64,000 nucleotides of DNA from Trichocoleus sp. FACHB-46 (GCF_014695385.1 NZ_JACJOD010000007.1:124001-188000); one strand, 5' to 3'. Positions 10,085 to 19,290 are shown, counted from the first letter of the stretch. A program made the numbers and translations. The notes: generated from the sequence alone by a model not told the origin.

Positions 10085-11524
10085 ATGAGTGCAGGCAGCA
10101 ATTCGAAAGCGATTAAGTTTGGTACGGATGGATGGCGAGGGATCATTGCTGACGACTTTACCTTTGCTAATGTACGGCGGGTAACACGCGCGATCGCCAG
10201 CTATCTCAAAACCGCTTACTCCCAGGATCGACCGGTTTTAATTGGCTATGACACTCGCTTCTTAGCAGATGAGTTTGCTCAAACGGCTGCTGAAGTGTTG
10301 GCAGAGTTAGGTTGGACTGTCAAAATCGTGGATCGGGACTGCCCAACGCCTGTCATTGCCTATAATGCTCGTCACCTCAACTCAGCCGGAGCGCTGATGT
10401 TCACGGCGAGCCACAATCCTGCTCCTTACTGCGGGATTAAATATATTCCTGACTATGCGGGTCCTGCAACGACTGAAATTACAGATACGATTGTCGCCAA
10501 TATTGAAGGAGCGAGTGACGCGCCTGCATCGACTGGCAATGGCGATCGCATTTCCACCTTTGACCCCAAGCCAGAATATTTAAAGTTCATCTATACGCTT
10601 TTAGATGTCGAGCGGATTCGCAGCGCTAAGCTCAAGGTGAAGTATGACGCGCTCTACTCTACTTCACGGGGTTATTTGGATGAAGTACTGATGCACTGTG
10701 GCTGTGAAATAGAAGCGTTCCACACCTACAGAGATGTGCTGTTTGGTGGAGGTATGCCTGAGCCAAAAGGGGAGCAGCTAGAAGAATTGGTTGCAGCCGT
10801 GAAGCGCGATCACGCGGATCTGGGTTTAGCCACGGATGGAGATAGCGATCGCTTTGGCATTGTGGATGAGCAAGGCAATGTCTTAACTCCTAACACGGTG
10901 CTGTTGTTGCTGGCCCGCCATTTGGTCAAGAATAAAGGCAAAAATGGCGCGATCGTGCGGACTGTGGCCACAACCCATCTGCTAGATAATTTTGCCGCTA
11001 AGTATGGCTTAGAAATTCACGAAACGGCAGTGGGCTTCAAGTATGTCGGCCAGAAGATGCGGGAAACCACGGTTCTGATCGGTGGTGAGGAGTCGGGCGG
11101 TCTCAGCATCATCGACCATATCCCTGAGAAAGATGGGGTTTTGGCAGATATGTTGGTGGCTGAGGCGATCGCTTATGCAGGTAAGCCTTTGAGCCAGTTG
11201 GTAACAGAAGTGATCGCCGAGGCAGGTGGGCCGCTCTACAACAAGCGTCTCGACTTGCACTTGGAAAACCCTCACAAGGAAGCGGTTTTGGAATCTTTCA
11301 CTAAGAATCCACCGTCGGAAGTGGCAGGGATTAAGGTGAAGGAAGTGGGTCGCAAGGATGGCATTAAGCTTTACCTAGAAGACGGTAGCTGGGTGTTGCT
11401 ACGTCCCTCTGGAACTGAGCCGTTGATGCGGGTTTATATGGAGACAAATTCTCCTGAGAAGGAAACCCAAATTGCTCAGCATATGGATCGGGTGATTCAT
11501 CAGATTCAACCTGTGGGTGTTTAA
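10085..11524 (+). CDS. phosphoglucomutase/phosphomannomutase family protein
   Basis: This enzyme of the alpha-D-phosphohexomutase superfamily interconverts hexose 1- and 6-phosphates, feeding glycogen and nucleotide-sugar synthesis. All four signature loops are present in 479 residues: FGTDGWRG at the N terminus, the phosphoserine loop TASHNP (Ser109), the metal loop DGDSDRFG, the sugar loop GEESGG, and the C-terminal phosphate loop RPSGTEP. Glucose versus mannose preference cannot be read from the sequence. ATG 10085 is chosen; the open frame extends upstream to 10022, and GTG 10076 is an alternative. Confidence 0.93.
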   Translation: MSAGSNSKAIKFGTDGWRGIIADDFTFANVRRVTRAIASYLKTAYSQDRPVLIGYDTRFLADEFAQTAAEVLAELGWTVKIVDRDCPTPVIAYNARHLNSAGALMFTASHNPAPYCGIKYIPDYAGPATTEITDTIVANIEGASDAPASTGNGDRISTFDPKPEYLKFIYTLLDVERIRSAKLKVKYDALYSTSRGYLDEVLMHCGCEIEAFHTYRDVLFGGGMPEPKGEQLEELVAAVKRDHADLGLATDGDSDRFGIVDEQGNVLTPNTVLLLLARHLVKNKGKNGAIVRTVATTHLLDNFAAKYGLEIHETAVGFKYVGQKMRETTVLIGGEESGGLSIIDHIPEKDGVLADMLVAEAIAYAGKPLSQLVTEVIAEAGGPLYNKRLDLHLENPHKEAVLESFTKNPPSEVAGIKVKEVGRKDGIKLYLEDGSWVLLRPSGTEPLMRVYMETNSPEKETQIAQHMDRVIHQIQPVGV

Positions 11525-11532
11525 GAAAAGCC

Positions 11533-11579
11533 TTGGGGGCGCTTGCCCCCAAACCCCCGCTGAGGGACGGTTGCGTCCC
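11533..11579. repeat. two adjacent GC hairpins (terminator/repeat region)
   Basis: Eight bases after the phosphohexomutase stop, arms 11533-11540 and 11545-11552 form a perfect 8-bp stem with a GCTT loop. A second hairpin, 11564-11569 with 11574-11579, has a 6-bp stem and a GTTG loop. The surrounding text (GGGGGCGCTTGCCCCC and so on) resembles dispersed cyanobacterial intergenic repeats. The first hairpin may also end transcription, although no U-tract follows. Confidence 0.6.
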
Positions 11580-11705
11580 CCAGACCCCCTCCAAAGGTAA
11601 CTTCGGTATCTTTAGTTGGGGAACTTCTGTCTCCTAATTTCTGACTCCTGACTCCCTCTTCTCGTTTCATCCTTCATCCCTCCTCTTTCTCCTCACCCCC
11701 TACCA

Positions 11706-11990
11706 ATGGTTAATCTACTCGCCTCGCTACTTTTGGCTGCCTGGGTTGTGGCGATCGCCATTGTTTCAGTGCAGAATTTTACGCCTGTCTCTTTTGAGTT
11801 TCTGCTGTTTAAGTCGGTGGAAATTCCGTTTGGGATTGTGCTGGCGTTTAGTGTGGGGCTGGGTATGGTTGGGATGGCGCTGCTCCAGTTTCTATGGGGT
11901 TTCAGCAGCTCTAGTCGGGGTTACTCTGGTTCCTCAGTCAATCCGGGTGGAAGGGCTCAGAGGAATGATAACTGGTCTGAAGATTGGTAA
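11706..11990 (+). CDS. LapA/DUF1049 family membrane protein
   Basis: The 94-residue protein has two transmembrane helices (about 3-22 and 40-63) joined by a short hydrophilic turn containing QNFTPVSFEFL, the hallmark of the LapA (DUF1049) family, also seen in E. coli LapA, which helps coordinate lipopolysaccharide synthesis. A Ser/Gly-rich cytoplasmic tail follows. It stands alone; the next gene is the convergent sppA, 15 bp away. Confidence 0.83.
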   Translation: MVNLLASLLLAAWVVAIAIVSVQNFTPVSFEFLLFKSVEIPFGIVLAFSVGLGMVGMALLQFLWGFSSSSRGYSGSSVNPGGRAQRNDNWSEDW

Positions 11991-12005
11991 AACTCAGGCT
12001 CCGAT

Positions 12006-13820
12006 CTAATCAATCCGTAGGTTGAGGGGTAGGCGGGCATAGACACCAAGAGGATCGTTGAAGGCTTTCAGGGTGGACCAATCTTGTTGCACTTTGAGCA
12101 ACTCAGCTGTGAATGGATCGACTTTTTCGGTAGCTGTTTCAGCAGCTTGAGCCGCTGGATCACCGATGAGTCGCTTGAGAATTTGGTCTTCCAGGCTGCG
12201 GGTCTTAGGATATTCTTCTAGTTTCCAGTCATCGCCCAACTTGGCGCGCTTGGCGGCATCTTCGACGGCAGCATTGAGTCCCCCGATCGCGTCGACTAAG
12301 CCGAGTTGTTTGGCGGATGTGCCTGACCACACTCGTCCTTGGGCTAAGGTTGCTACTTTCTGTTTGGGCAGTTTGCGAGATTCAGCAACTTTGGTCAGGA
12401 AGCGGTCATAGATGCGATCTACGACGCGCTGATGTACAGCTAATTCTTGGGGCGTTCTGGGGCGTGTAATGCCTTCGCTATCAGCAAAGCGGGCGGTCTT
12501 CACCACATCCCAAGTAATGCCTTGGGCGTTGGCTAGTTTTTGCACGTTGGGCAAGAGGCCAAATACGCCAATGGAGCCAGTGATCGTATTCGGTTCCGCA
12601 AAGATCCGATCGGCATAGGTGGAGATCCAGTAACCACCGGACGCGGCCACATCTCCCATTGACACCACAATCGGTTTGACTTTCTTGATCAGCACTACTT
12701 CTCGCTGAATCACTTCGGAAGCGGTGACGCTACCACCTGGGCTATTCACTCGTAATACAACTGCTTTGACATCATCGTCGAGCCGCAGTTCTCGCAGTTG
12801 TCTAGCTAGGCGATCGCCTCCGACTGAGCTAGGGCCGCCAATCCCTTCTACAATGTCGCCTTCGGCATATACCACTGCGACTTGATTGCTGGAAGATTTT
12901 TCCGTGTCGGATTCAACCGCTCTGGCATAGGTCGGCAAGCTAATTTGCCGGAAGGAGCGCTCGTCTTCGTCGCTGTCCGTCATTTGCTTCAACTCGGCCA
13001 CAACTTCATCGAAGTAAGCCACTTTATCAACTAAGCGCCGTTGCAAAGCTTCTTCGGCTAACAAAACGCCTTGGTTATCGGCGATCGCTTGAATTTGCTG
13101 AGGCTTGAGTTTCCGGTCTTTGCTGACAGTAGTGGAGAATTCGCTCCAAAGGTCTCCTAGGAGTTTGGCCGTTTGTTCACGGCTGGCAGAGCTTTGCTTA
13201 GTGAGGAGGAATGGTTCTACGGCTGATTTGTACTTGCCAACTCTAGTGACCTGAACACCGACCCCATACTTTTGCAAAGCTCCGGTGTAGAAAGTTGGCT
13301 GGGAGCTAAACCCGTTCAGTTCCATTGAACCAATTGGATTGAGTACAACAGTGTTGGCAACTGAGCCGAGGTAATACTCTCTCTCTCCCCACTCCATGTC
13401 GTAGGCAATAATCTTTTTGCCCTTGGCCCGAAACCGCTCTAGCGCTTCCCGCACTTCCTTCAAGGTCGCTAAGCCAGAACTGCTACTACCCGCGCTCATG
13501 TTGCCATACAGGTAAAGCGCGATAATCCGGTCGTCCTGAGTCGCTTCCTCAATCGCTTGCAGCACTGTCTGGAGAGAGACGGAGTCATTATTGTCGTTCG
13601 ATAACGCTTCACTAATCGCCTGACTCGTACTAGTGGCAGGCTTGGAATCGGTAATGTTCAGGGATAAATCAAACGTTAGAACGGACTTGTTTCTCACCTG
13701 GGGGCCTGAGTCAACTGACGCAGCAGCAATGAGCAAAAATATTAGCCCCCCCACTCCTAGACTGCAAAAGAGGATCAGCCCTGCCAAACTAGCAAAGGTG
13801 TATTTGAGAAAGTCACGCAT
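12006..13820 (-). CDS. sppA: signal peptide peptidase SppA, 67K type
   Basis: SppA is a membrane-anchored serine protease that degrades cleaved signal peptides. The 604-residue length fits the duplicated 67K form. It has an N-terminal membrane anchor (about 8-34), a first S49 domain carrying the general-base lysine (Lys198 in GKYKSAVEP), and a second S49 domain with the nucleophile Ser394 in AASGGYW. NSPGGS precedes the catalytic serine, as in the family. ATG 13820 is preferred over TTG 13859: it has an AGGGA site upstream and gives the usual basic residue plus anchor. Some cyanobacterial homologues have been linked to turnover of light-harvesting proteins; that role is not shown here. Confidence 0.93.
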   Translation of the reverse strand: MRDFLKYTFASLAGLILFCSLGVGGLIFLLIAAASVDSGPQVRNKSVLTFDLSLNITDSKPATSTSQAISEALSNDNNDSVSLQTVLQAIEEATQDDRIIALYLYGNMSAGSSSSGLATLKEVREALERFRAKGKKIIAYDMEWGEREYYLGSVANTVVLNPIGSMELNGFSSQPTFYTGALQKYGVGVQVTRVGKYKSAVEPFLLTKQSSASREQTAKLLGDLWSEFSTTVSKDRKLKPQQIQAIADNQGVLLAEEALQRRLVDKVAYFDEVVAELKQMTDSDEDERSFRQISLPTYARAVESDTEKSSSNQVAVVYAEGDIVEGIGGPSSVGGDRLARQLRELRLDDDVKAVVLRVNSPGGSVTASEVIQREVVLIKKVKPIVVSMGDVAASGGYWISTYADRIFAEPNTITGSIGVFGLLPNVQKLANAQGITWDVVKTARFADSEGITRPRTPQELAVHQRVVDRIYDRFLTKVAESRKLPKQKVATLAQGRVWSGTSAKQLGLVDAIGGLNAAVEDAAKRAKLGDDWKLEEYPKTRSLEDQILKRLIGDPAAQAAETATEKVDPFTAELLKVQQDWSTLKAFNDPLGVYARLPLNLRID

Positions 13821-13988
13821 TGAGAGAATCCCTGGCAAAAGTGAATAGCGCCTCGGCAAGCATCAGGCTTCAAGGAGAAACTAACTGGTCAAGCTTTAGC
13901 TAGGTGCCTAAAACATTCCTCTATGCTAATTGCTCTATCACGAAGCCGCTTTCCTTTCAGCATGCCCAAACTCAGGTTGAAAGGTGAG

Positions 13989-15038
13989 TTAGACCTTCAA
14001 TTCCAGAGCTTGCGATCGCCTGAGCGCTTCAATAGTCGAGTTGCCTGTACAGAAGAGTACCGTTTCGATCTCGGCAATCAGCACCTCTGCTAGTTCCGCC
14101 AAAGCGGTTTCCGACTCACAAGCTGCCTGCAAGAAGGGCTGGGCCAAACCTGCCAAGTCTGCACCTAAGGCGATCGCTTTAGCCACTTCTAAGCCATCGC
14201 GCAAACCGCCGGAGGCGATCAGAGGAATGGTGGGAGCGATCGCCCGGATGGTGGTGATGCATTCTGCAGTGGGCAAACCCCACTCGGCAAACGTCGCCCC
14301 TAAGCGTCGTTGTTTGGCATCTGTAGCCCGTTCACTCTCCACCTTGGCCCAGGAAGTTCCTCCTGCACCCGCTACATCAATCGCTTGCACTCCAGCCTCG
14401 ATCAGCTTTTGCGCCATTGTTGCCGAGATGCCATTGCCGACTTCTTTGGCAATCACCGGGACGGACAATTTCTGGCAAAGCGTGGCAATTTTAGCGAGTA
14501 AGCCTCGGAAGTTAGTGTCGCCTTTGGTCTGCACACACTCTTGCAACGGATTCAAGTGCAGAATCAGAGCATCGGCTTCTAGCCAATCAATCACCCGCAA
14601 ACATTGATCTAGGCCATAGCTGTAGTTCAGTTGCACCGCGCCCAGGTTCGCGAATAGCAAAATATCGGGGGCAAGCGATCGCACATTGAAGGTCGGCGCG
14701 ACTTCTGGGTTCTCGACGGCAACCCGTTGGGAACCAACTCCCATCGCGATTTTGTAGTGCTGCGCGACAGTGGCGAGGCGGTAATTAATGGTTTTGGCTA
14801 GCTCTGTGCCGCCTGTCATGGAGGAAATCAGCAAGGGAGCTGCCAGCGGTTTACCCAGAAATTGAGTGGTTAGATTAATCTCGCTGCGGTCAATCTCTGG
14901 CAAGCAGCAATGGGTAAAGCGATAGCGCTCTAGTCCATTTGTCGCCTGATGACATTGCACGCTTTCATCTAAACAGATGCGGATGTGATCAGCTTTGCGG
15001 GATTGGGTTTCGGTGGGGGAAGTGAGGGGCGCGTTCAC
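13989..15038 (-). CDS. fni: type 2 isopentenyl-diphosphate delta-isomerase
   Basis: The FMN-dependent isomerase interconverts IPP and DMAPP at the start of isoprenoid synthesis. The sequence has the type-2 N terminus RKADHIRIC, the SSMTGGT segment, the FANLGA strand, the HLNPLQE motif that binds substrate and Mg, KEVGNG, and the C-terminal phosphate-binding GGTSWA and SGGLRDG loops. The start is uncertain: GTG 15038 gives 349 residues, the usual cyanobacterial length, while TTG 15056 adds six; neither has a strong ribosome site. It is the last gene of a leftward run after cbiB and pyrR. Confidence 0.93.
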   Translation of the reverse strand: MNAPLTSPTETQSRKADHIRICLDESVQCHQATNGLERYRFTHCCLPEIDRSEINLTTQFLGKPLAAPLLISSMTGGTELAKTINYRLATVAQHYKIAMGVGSQRVAVENPEVAPTFNVRSLAPDILLFANLGAVQLNYSYGLDQCLRVIDWLEADALILHLNPLQECVQTKGDTNFRGLLAKIATLCQKLSVPVIAKEVGNGISATMAQKLIEAGVQAIDVAGAGGTSWAKVESERATDAKQRRLGATFAEWGLPTAECITTIRAIAPTIPLIASGGLRDGLEVAKAIALGADLAGLAQPFLQAACESETALAELAEVLIAEIETVLFCTGNSTIEALRRSQALELKV

Positions 15039-15167
15039 AAAAGACCAATGAGTCAAGCAAAAGGGAAGTCTTGATCAGAATACCTTGGATGGCAGCACTC
15101 CAGACACTTCCCTCTATTCAGCGATCAGGTTCAGCAATCGAGTTCAGTAATCAAGTCATCCAGGCAA

Positions 15168-15725
15168 TTAACCACCCCAGCCATCGGGCTTACGAGGAAT
15201 CAGCTCTACTCCATCTCGGCCATCCAAGTCTTGCAAGTAGACCTTCACTTTCTCTTCTTTCGAGGTGGGCAGTTTTTTCCCTGTGAAATCTGGGTGAATC
15301 GGCAGTTCTCGATGGCCGCGATCGACTAAAACGGCGAGCCAAATTTCTGGCGGTCTACCATAATCATTCACTGCATTTAAGGCCGCTCGAATCGTCCGTC
15401 CCTTATAGATCACATCATCTACTAAGACTACTGTTTTCCCAGACAGATCAAAGGGAATATCGGTTTTATCGGGGGTACGCACCCCAATTTCATCTAAATC
15501 ATCTCGATAAAACGTGATATCCAAAGCGCCCACTGGCACCTGCACCTGCTCTAAAACCTCGATTTGTCGCGCTAATGCATAAGCCAAGGGCACGCCTCTA
15601 GTGCGAACCCCTAGTAAAACCAACTGAGACAAATCATTCGCTTTTTCGACAATTTGAGAGGCTAGTCGGGTCAAAGTCCGACGTAATTCCTCGGCTGAAA
15701 GAATTTCTATGATTTCGGAGGCCAT
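15168..15725 (-). CDS. pyrR: PyrR: pyrimidine operon regulator / uracil phosphoribosyltransferase
   Basis: The 185-residue type I phosphoribosyltransferase has the PRPP-binding loop [13 protein letters not shown], the LLGVRTRG segment and a DITFYRDD motif, all characteristic of PyrR. In Bacillus PyrR binds pyr mRNA and also makes UMP from uracil. In this window no pyr biosynthetic gene or PyrR-binding loop is evident, so the enzymatic role may dominate. ATG 15725 is chosen over the frame extension to 15779. It starts 57 bp after cbiB. Confidence 0.9.
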   Translation of the reverse strand: MASEIIEILSAEELRRTLTRLASQIVEKANDLSQLVLLGVRTRGVPLAYALARQIEVLEQVQVPVGALDITFYRDDLDEIGVRTPDKTDIPFDLSGKTVVLVDDVIYKGRTIRAALNAVNDYGRPPEIWLAVLVDRGHRELPIHPDFTGKKLPTSKEEKVKVYLQDLDGRDGVELIPRKPDGWGG

Positions 15726-15782
15726 AAAGTTTCTACTAGGAGCTGTATTCGCCAGAAACACCCTAAGCGGCTTAGGCAAAGT

Positions 15783-16841
15783 TTAGGGCAACTGGCCTGT
15801 AGAGAAAACCATTTCAGACCACAGAGTTAAACCAAAAAGTCCCAATCCTAACCAAAGCAAAAAGCTAATGCGGGTCAGTTGCAACGCTTGGTAAATCCGT
15901 TCTGGCGTAATGGCGTGAATTGGTTCTCCTAGCAAGGGTTTATGTTTGGCAACGCTCCGATACCAATTGGTACCTCCCACTTGCACACCCAAAATTGCCG
16001 CATAGGCACACTCACTCCAGCCAGAGTTAGGGCTAGCATCGGCGATCGCGTCCCTGCGACAAATTCGCCACACATATCCTGGCTTTCCGGAGAGCAAAGC
16101 CAACGTCAGCACGACCAGACGGCAGGGCAACCAAGTTAAGAGATCTTCCATCCGGGCACTAAACCAACCCAAGTGCGTGTAGGGCGCTTCTTTGTAGCCC
16201 ACCATTGAGTCTAAGGTGCTGGCAGCTTTATAAGCGATCGCTAAGGGCACTACTCCCACTCCAGGCAAAGCAGCACCCAGCAAGGCGTAAAACAAGGGAG
16301 CCATCACCCCATCCGTGGCATTCTCCGTGACGGTTTCCAGTACCGCTCGTAACACTTCCTGCTCTGATAAATTCTCCGTATCTCGTCCTACATAAAAGCT
16401 CAAACGAGTGCGGGCCTGTGCCAAATCTCCGCTGGATAGAGGCTGCATCACGTCCTCAGCAGCAGACCTCAAGCTCCGCCCCGCAAAACAGGATGCCAAT
16501 AGAATGCTTTGCACGGCAATTCCTAGCCCTGCATGAATCCAAGTGGCAGCTACAGCGATCGCCCAACCAACCCAGCCACTACCAACAACCAGACCAAGGC
16601 CCAAAAACACCCCTGCTAACCGCTGCCCCGTAGCTGACTTGAGGTAGCGAAACACGAATTGTTGGTAGCGAGCGATCGCCCAGCCCATGACCCGCACCGG
16701 ATGAGGCCAGCCCCAAGGATCTCCGATGACGTAATCAATCAAAGCCGCGATCGCTAATACCCAAAGGGCGATCGTGGATGGTGGGGTGAATGATTCTAAA
16801 GCTGCGAAGAAATAACTAAAAAAAGATACTCCTAAAGTCAT
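15783..16841 (-). CDS. cbiB: adenosylcobinamide-phosphate synthase CbiB/CobD
   Basis: This integral membrane enzyme attaches the aminopropanol arm to adenosylcobyric acid in cobalamin synthesis. The family signatures are present: DYVIGDPWGWPHPV near the N terminus, a TENATDGVMAPLFYA motif, the YKAASTLDSMVGYK block, and SPNSGWSE. Several transmembrane helices are visible. I use ATG 16841 (352 residues); the frame continues to a TTG at 16901. No cobalamin riboswitch is seen upstream, and the gap to the divergent next gene is short (about 100 bp). Confidence 0.92.
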   Translation of the reverse strand: MTLGVSFFSYFFAALESFTPPSTIALWVLAIAALIDYVIGDPWGWPHPVRVMGWAIARYQQFVFRYLKSATGQRLAGVFLGLGLVVGSGWVGWAIAVAATWIHAGLGIAVQSILLASCFAGRSLRSAAEDVMQPLSSGDLAQARTRLSFYVGRDTENLSEQEVLRAVLETVTENATDGVMAPLFYALLGAALPGVGVVPLAIAYKAASTLDSMVGYKEAPYTHLGWFSARMEDLLTWLPCRLVVLTLALLSGKPGYVWRICRRDAIADASPNSGWSECAYAAILGVQVGGTNWYRSVAKHKPLLGEPIHAITPERIYQALQLTRISFLLWLGLGLFGLTLWSEMVFSTGQLP

Positions 16842-16940
16842 GCCAATAAGGTTAAAAAGGGGTATGGCCCATCGGAGTGTACCTAGCTTTTTTAGGCACA
16901 ATCAACAGATGCATCTACTCTCGCAGGAAGTTTAATTGCT

Positions 16941-17507
16941 ATGTCCTCCCATCAACTTGTTCCTATCCAGTCTGACGACGGCACAATCATCTACATCGAA
17001 GCGCAGCAAAACGTTGAGAATACTCCAATTTCTGACACTTCATCCTACGAAGGCAACGAAGAAGTTGAACAAAAACGGGGAGGAGGAAAGGGATGGCCTG
17101 GTGCTGCGGCTAAGTCTATGAGTTCCCATAGCTCAATGCAGATGGTGCAGAATACCCTCCGCAGCTACACCGCCTATACGCTGAACGCCTTCAAAAATTT
17201 TGGCGCTGGCAACATTGATGAAGTTACCCTAGAGTTTGGTATCAATTTTAGTGCAGACGCAGGCGTGCCCTACATCGCCAATGGCAAAGCCCAAAGCAGC
17301 ATGAAAATTACAGTTAAGTGCTCTTACAACAATCAAGTAGAGGGGTCCGAGGAAAACCCAACTGATGAACTTGCGCAGGGACAGGTCAACTGTTCAGCCA
17401 ATAGGCAAGTCAATGAGCCAATCCATGAGTCAGCAAACGGAACAGCTTATGGAGAAGTTAGCCGCCAAATTCATAACCATCACAACCAATTTAGGCAGCC
17501 AGTTTAG
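16941..17507 (+). CDS. Trypco1 (CU044_2847)-like protein with atypical C-terminal tail
   Basis: Residues 1-130 fit the trypsin-co-occurring domain 1 type: an N-terminal LVPIQSDDGTIIYIEA strand pair, a charged linker, a central helix (NTLRSYTAYTLNAFKNF), and the C-terminal VTLEFGINFSADAGVPYIA and MKITVKCSY strands. Such proteins often sit by trypsin-like or NB-ARC genes in putative conflict systems; none is adjacent here. The 58-residue tail after Tyr129 is Asn/Gln/His-rich and unlike the family end. A second frame (17365-17568) is open over the same bases, so a frameshift or recent sequence change is possible. A terminator follows. Confidence 0.65.
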   Translation: MSSHQLVPIQSDDGTIIYIEAQQNVENTPISDTSSYEGNEEVEQKRGGGKGWPGAAAKSMSSHSSMQMVQNTLRSYTAYTLNAFKNFGAGNIDEVTLEFGINFSADAGVPYIANGKAQSSMKITVKCSYNNQVEGSEENPTDELAQGQVNCSANRQVNEPIHESANGTAYGEVSRQIHNHHNQFRQPV

Positions 17508-17600
17508 TCCATATTTTACTGATGCAGCGCTGTCGGATCAGTGCATCTCTAAGCACAGTCAGTATTAAATTTTACCCAGCCTACCAATGGAGCTGATGTC

Positions 17601-17644
17601 GGAGTCAACACCTAATCGAAAAGGTTGTTGGCTCCTCCTTTTTT
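17601..17644 (+). terminator. intrinsic terminator
   Basis: Left arm 17601-17612 pairs with 17623-17635 (about 12 pairs with one bulge and a wobble) and is followed by a T-rich run to 17644. It lies between the Trypco1-like gene and the convergent Rrf2 regulator gene and would end the former. Confidence 0.7.
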
Positions 17645-17654
17645 AGAACCAAAA

Positions 17655-18098
17655 TTAAACTACAAAACTTGTCGATTCTCCTTGAGCCGCTTGCCAGCTT
17701 CGGGCATCATAGTAAAGGTCTTCTAGGGATATACTGTATAGCGCCTCTTTCAACTTTTGGTGTAAGCGATTCCAGAGGGTAAAGGTCACCCAATCCTCGG
17801 CTTGCTCTGCGTCTGGAGCGTAGCGTGACAAAGGCTCAATTGTTTCACCGACGGCTTCTAAGATTTGACCCAGAGAGATTTGAGCCGGCGATCGCGCTAG
17901 TTGATATCCGCCTTGAGACCCTCGGAGCGAGTTCACTAACCCCGCTCGACGCATCTCAATCAATAGCTTTTCTAGATAAGGGGCAGGCAAATCTTGGCGA
18001 CGGGCGATCGTATTGACGGAGGTAGGACCATAACCCGGTTGCAAGCTTAAATCTAATAAGGCTTTCACACTGTAATGACCCCGAGTTGTTAGCTTCAT
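17655..18098 (-). CDS. Rrf2 family transcriptional regulator
   Basis: The 147-residue protein has an N-terminal winged helix typical of Rrf2/IscR (MKLTTRGHYSVKALLDL, then a recognition helix LPAPYLEKLLIEMRRAGLVNS and the wing RGSQGGYQLAR). The three clustered cysteines that bind the IscR Fe-S cluster are absent: the region after VGETIEPLS has none. It is therefore either an apo-type regulator or senses something else. ATG 18098 has GGGGAG just upstream; the frame extension to 18131 has no such site. Confidence 0.88.
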   Translation of the reverse strand: MKLTTRGHYSVKALLDLSLQPGYGPTSVNTIARRQDLPAPYLEKLLIEMRRAGLVNSLRGSQGGYQLARSPAQISLGQILEAVGETIEPLSRYAPDAEQAEDWVTFTLWNRLHQKLKEALYSISLEDLYYDARSWQAAQGESTSFVV

Positions 18099-18616
18099 TG
18101 CTCCCCAAAAAAGTTGCCGTAACAGACGCAACCATTCTCATCTAAAGTGGATGTCGCACCATAAATTACAAAGTCACCCTTAGCAGTAAAATGCAGTAAT
18201 TTGTCCTCATTTTCTCCTCAGCAAGCTCTGCTTTATTAGCTTTCCTCTTCTGTCTCAAACATCCTAGACTACCTCCGAATAAGACCAAGGATTTTAGTTG
18301 TAAATTGCTCCATCAGCCTCTTCACAAGGGTTGAATAATTCTGCTTCCACCAGCTTGAGGTGACTGTAATAATGATATTTTCTTTGGATCTTAATCAGCA
18401 GTTCTAATGCTTATCTGACTTATCTAGACATTACCTATACTTCATAAGTACTAAATCAAAAAATTACTTCTTAAAATCAATAGATATTGTGAACAAGCCT
18501 GCTTTATCAGTGTAGTATAGTTTTACAAGCTGATACTCAGCTCAGATTTCCATATCTCAGCGTCGATCAGCAAGAAGTAATCTAGACCCCTTGTTAATTT
18601 TTTTAGACTCAAGTTG
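18099..18616. other. AT-rich divergent intergenic region, 518 bp
   Basis: This is the unusually long gap between the divergent Rrf2 and cyAbrB regulator genes. It is AT-rich, HIP1-free and has no plausible ORF on either strand. A long 5' leader for the cyAbrB mRNA or an unannotated RNA could fit here. I see no clear hairpin-plus-U-tract terminator. Confidence 0.5.
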
Positions 18617-19012
18617 ATGACTAAAAAGAAAAAAATTGAACCTCTGACAGGTGAAGCTCTCCTCAAAAAAGTCAAAGAGTTAGACACTCTTAGTAAGGAA
18701 GAAAAAGCGAAGGCATGTGGCTACTACACTCAGACTAAAAGTGGTGTAGAACGAGTCAACATGATGAAGTTTCTCAATGCTCTGATTGATGCTGAAGGCA
18801 TTGAGTTAGATGGCAAGCAAAATGGTAATGGTCGGGGTGGACGCAGTGCAAGCTACCGCATCAGTGTTCAATCCAATGGCAATTTACTCATCGGCTCTGC
18901 TTACACCAAGCAAATGGATCTCCAACCTGGAGACGAATTTGAAATTTCTTTAGGCCGTAAGCATATTCATCTGCGGCAAATTGATCTGCAAGACCAGGAA
19001 GCTGCTTCTTAA
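18617..19012 (+). CDS. cyAbrB family transcriptional regulator
   Basis: The 131-residue protein has a Lys-rich N terminus, a helical segment (LTGEALLKKVKELD...SKEEKAKACGYYT), and a C-terminal AbrB-like swapped-hairpin domain (SASYRISVQSNGNLLIG...YTKQMDLQPGDEFEISL). The C-terminal position of the DNA-binding domain is characteristic of cyAbrB, the cyanobacterial regulators of carbon and nitrogen metabolism and hydrogenase. I cannot tell cyAbrB1 from cyAbrB2 with certainty. ATG 18617 is used; a TTG lies one codon earlier. Confidence 0.9.
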   Translation: MTKKKKIEPLTGEALLKKVKELDTLSKEEKAKACGYYTQTKSGVERVNMMKFLNALIDAEGIELDGKQNGNGRGGRSASYRISVQSNGNLLIGSAYTKQMDLQPGDEFEISLGRKHIHLRQIDLQDQEAAS

Positions 19013-19096
19013 GTTTCTTATTGCCAAACTCTCAGATTTGAGCGGCAATTTTTGCTAATGAAGCCAGAATCCATCGAATCGTCAACTAGAGTTCCT

Positions 19097-19132
19097 GCAA
19101 GAGTAATCAATCCAAGGCACTCTTGCTGGACT
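19097..19132 (+). terminator. probable terminator after cyAbrB
   Basis: Arms 19097-19104 and 19119-19126 form a perfect 8-bp stem (GCAAGAGT with ACTCTTGC) around a 14-base loop, followed by a short pyrimidine-rich stretch. It lies 85 bp after the cyAbrB stop and before the small membrane peptide gene. Confidence 0.55.
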
Positions 19133-19176
19133 TTTACATTAAATTTGTAATTGTAATTTCTGTGTAGATTCTTTTT

Positions 19177-19290
19177 ATGGAAAGTATCGATTGGATGAAT
19201 TTATCGGCTGCCACATTAGCGATCGCTATCCTCATTGGCGGTATGTTGATGATGTTCACCAGTGTTTGGACGACTAAAAGCAAGAAGTAA
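19177..19290 (+). CDS. 37-residue single-span membrane peptide
   Basis: ATG 19177 opens a 37-codon frame. Its product has an acidic N terminus (MESIDWMN), one hydrophobic helix (about residues 9-31, with an LAIAILIGG core and Met-rich end) and a basic C terminus (TTKSKK). This N-out/C-in small-protein layout is common among cyanobacterial photosystem, cytochrome b6f and NDH-1 small subunits. I could not match it to PsbT, PetN, PetL or PsaM from memory. It is flanked by a terminator on each side, which suggests a separate transcription unit. Confidence 0.6.
   Translation: MESIDWMNLSAATLAIAILIGGMLMMFTSVWTTKSKK

Noticed and set aside
15071-15286. 71-codon plus-strand frame over the fni-pyrR gap
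   Set aside because: Its second half is antisense to the end of pyrR and it has no recognisable features.
16842-16940. Cobalamin riboswitch upstream of cbiB
   Set aside because: The gap is under 100 bp and lacks a B12-box-like sequence.
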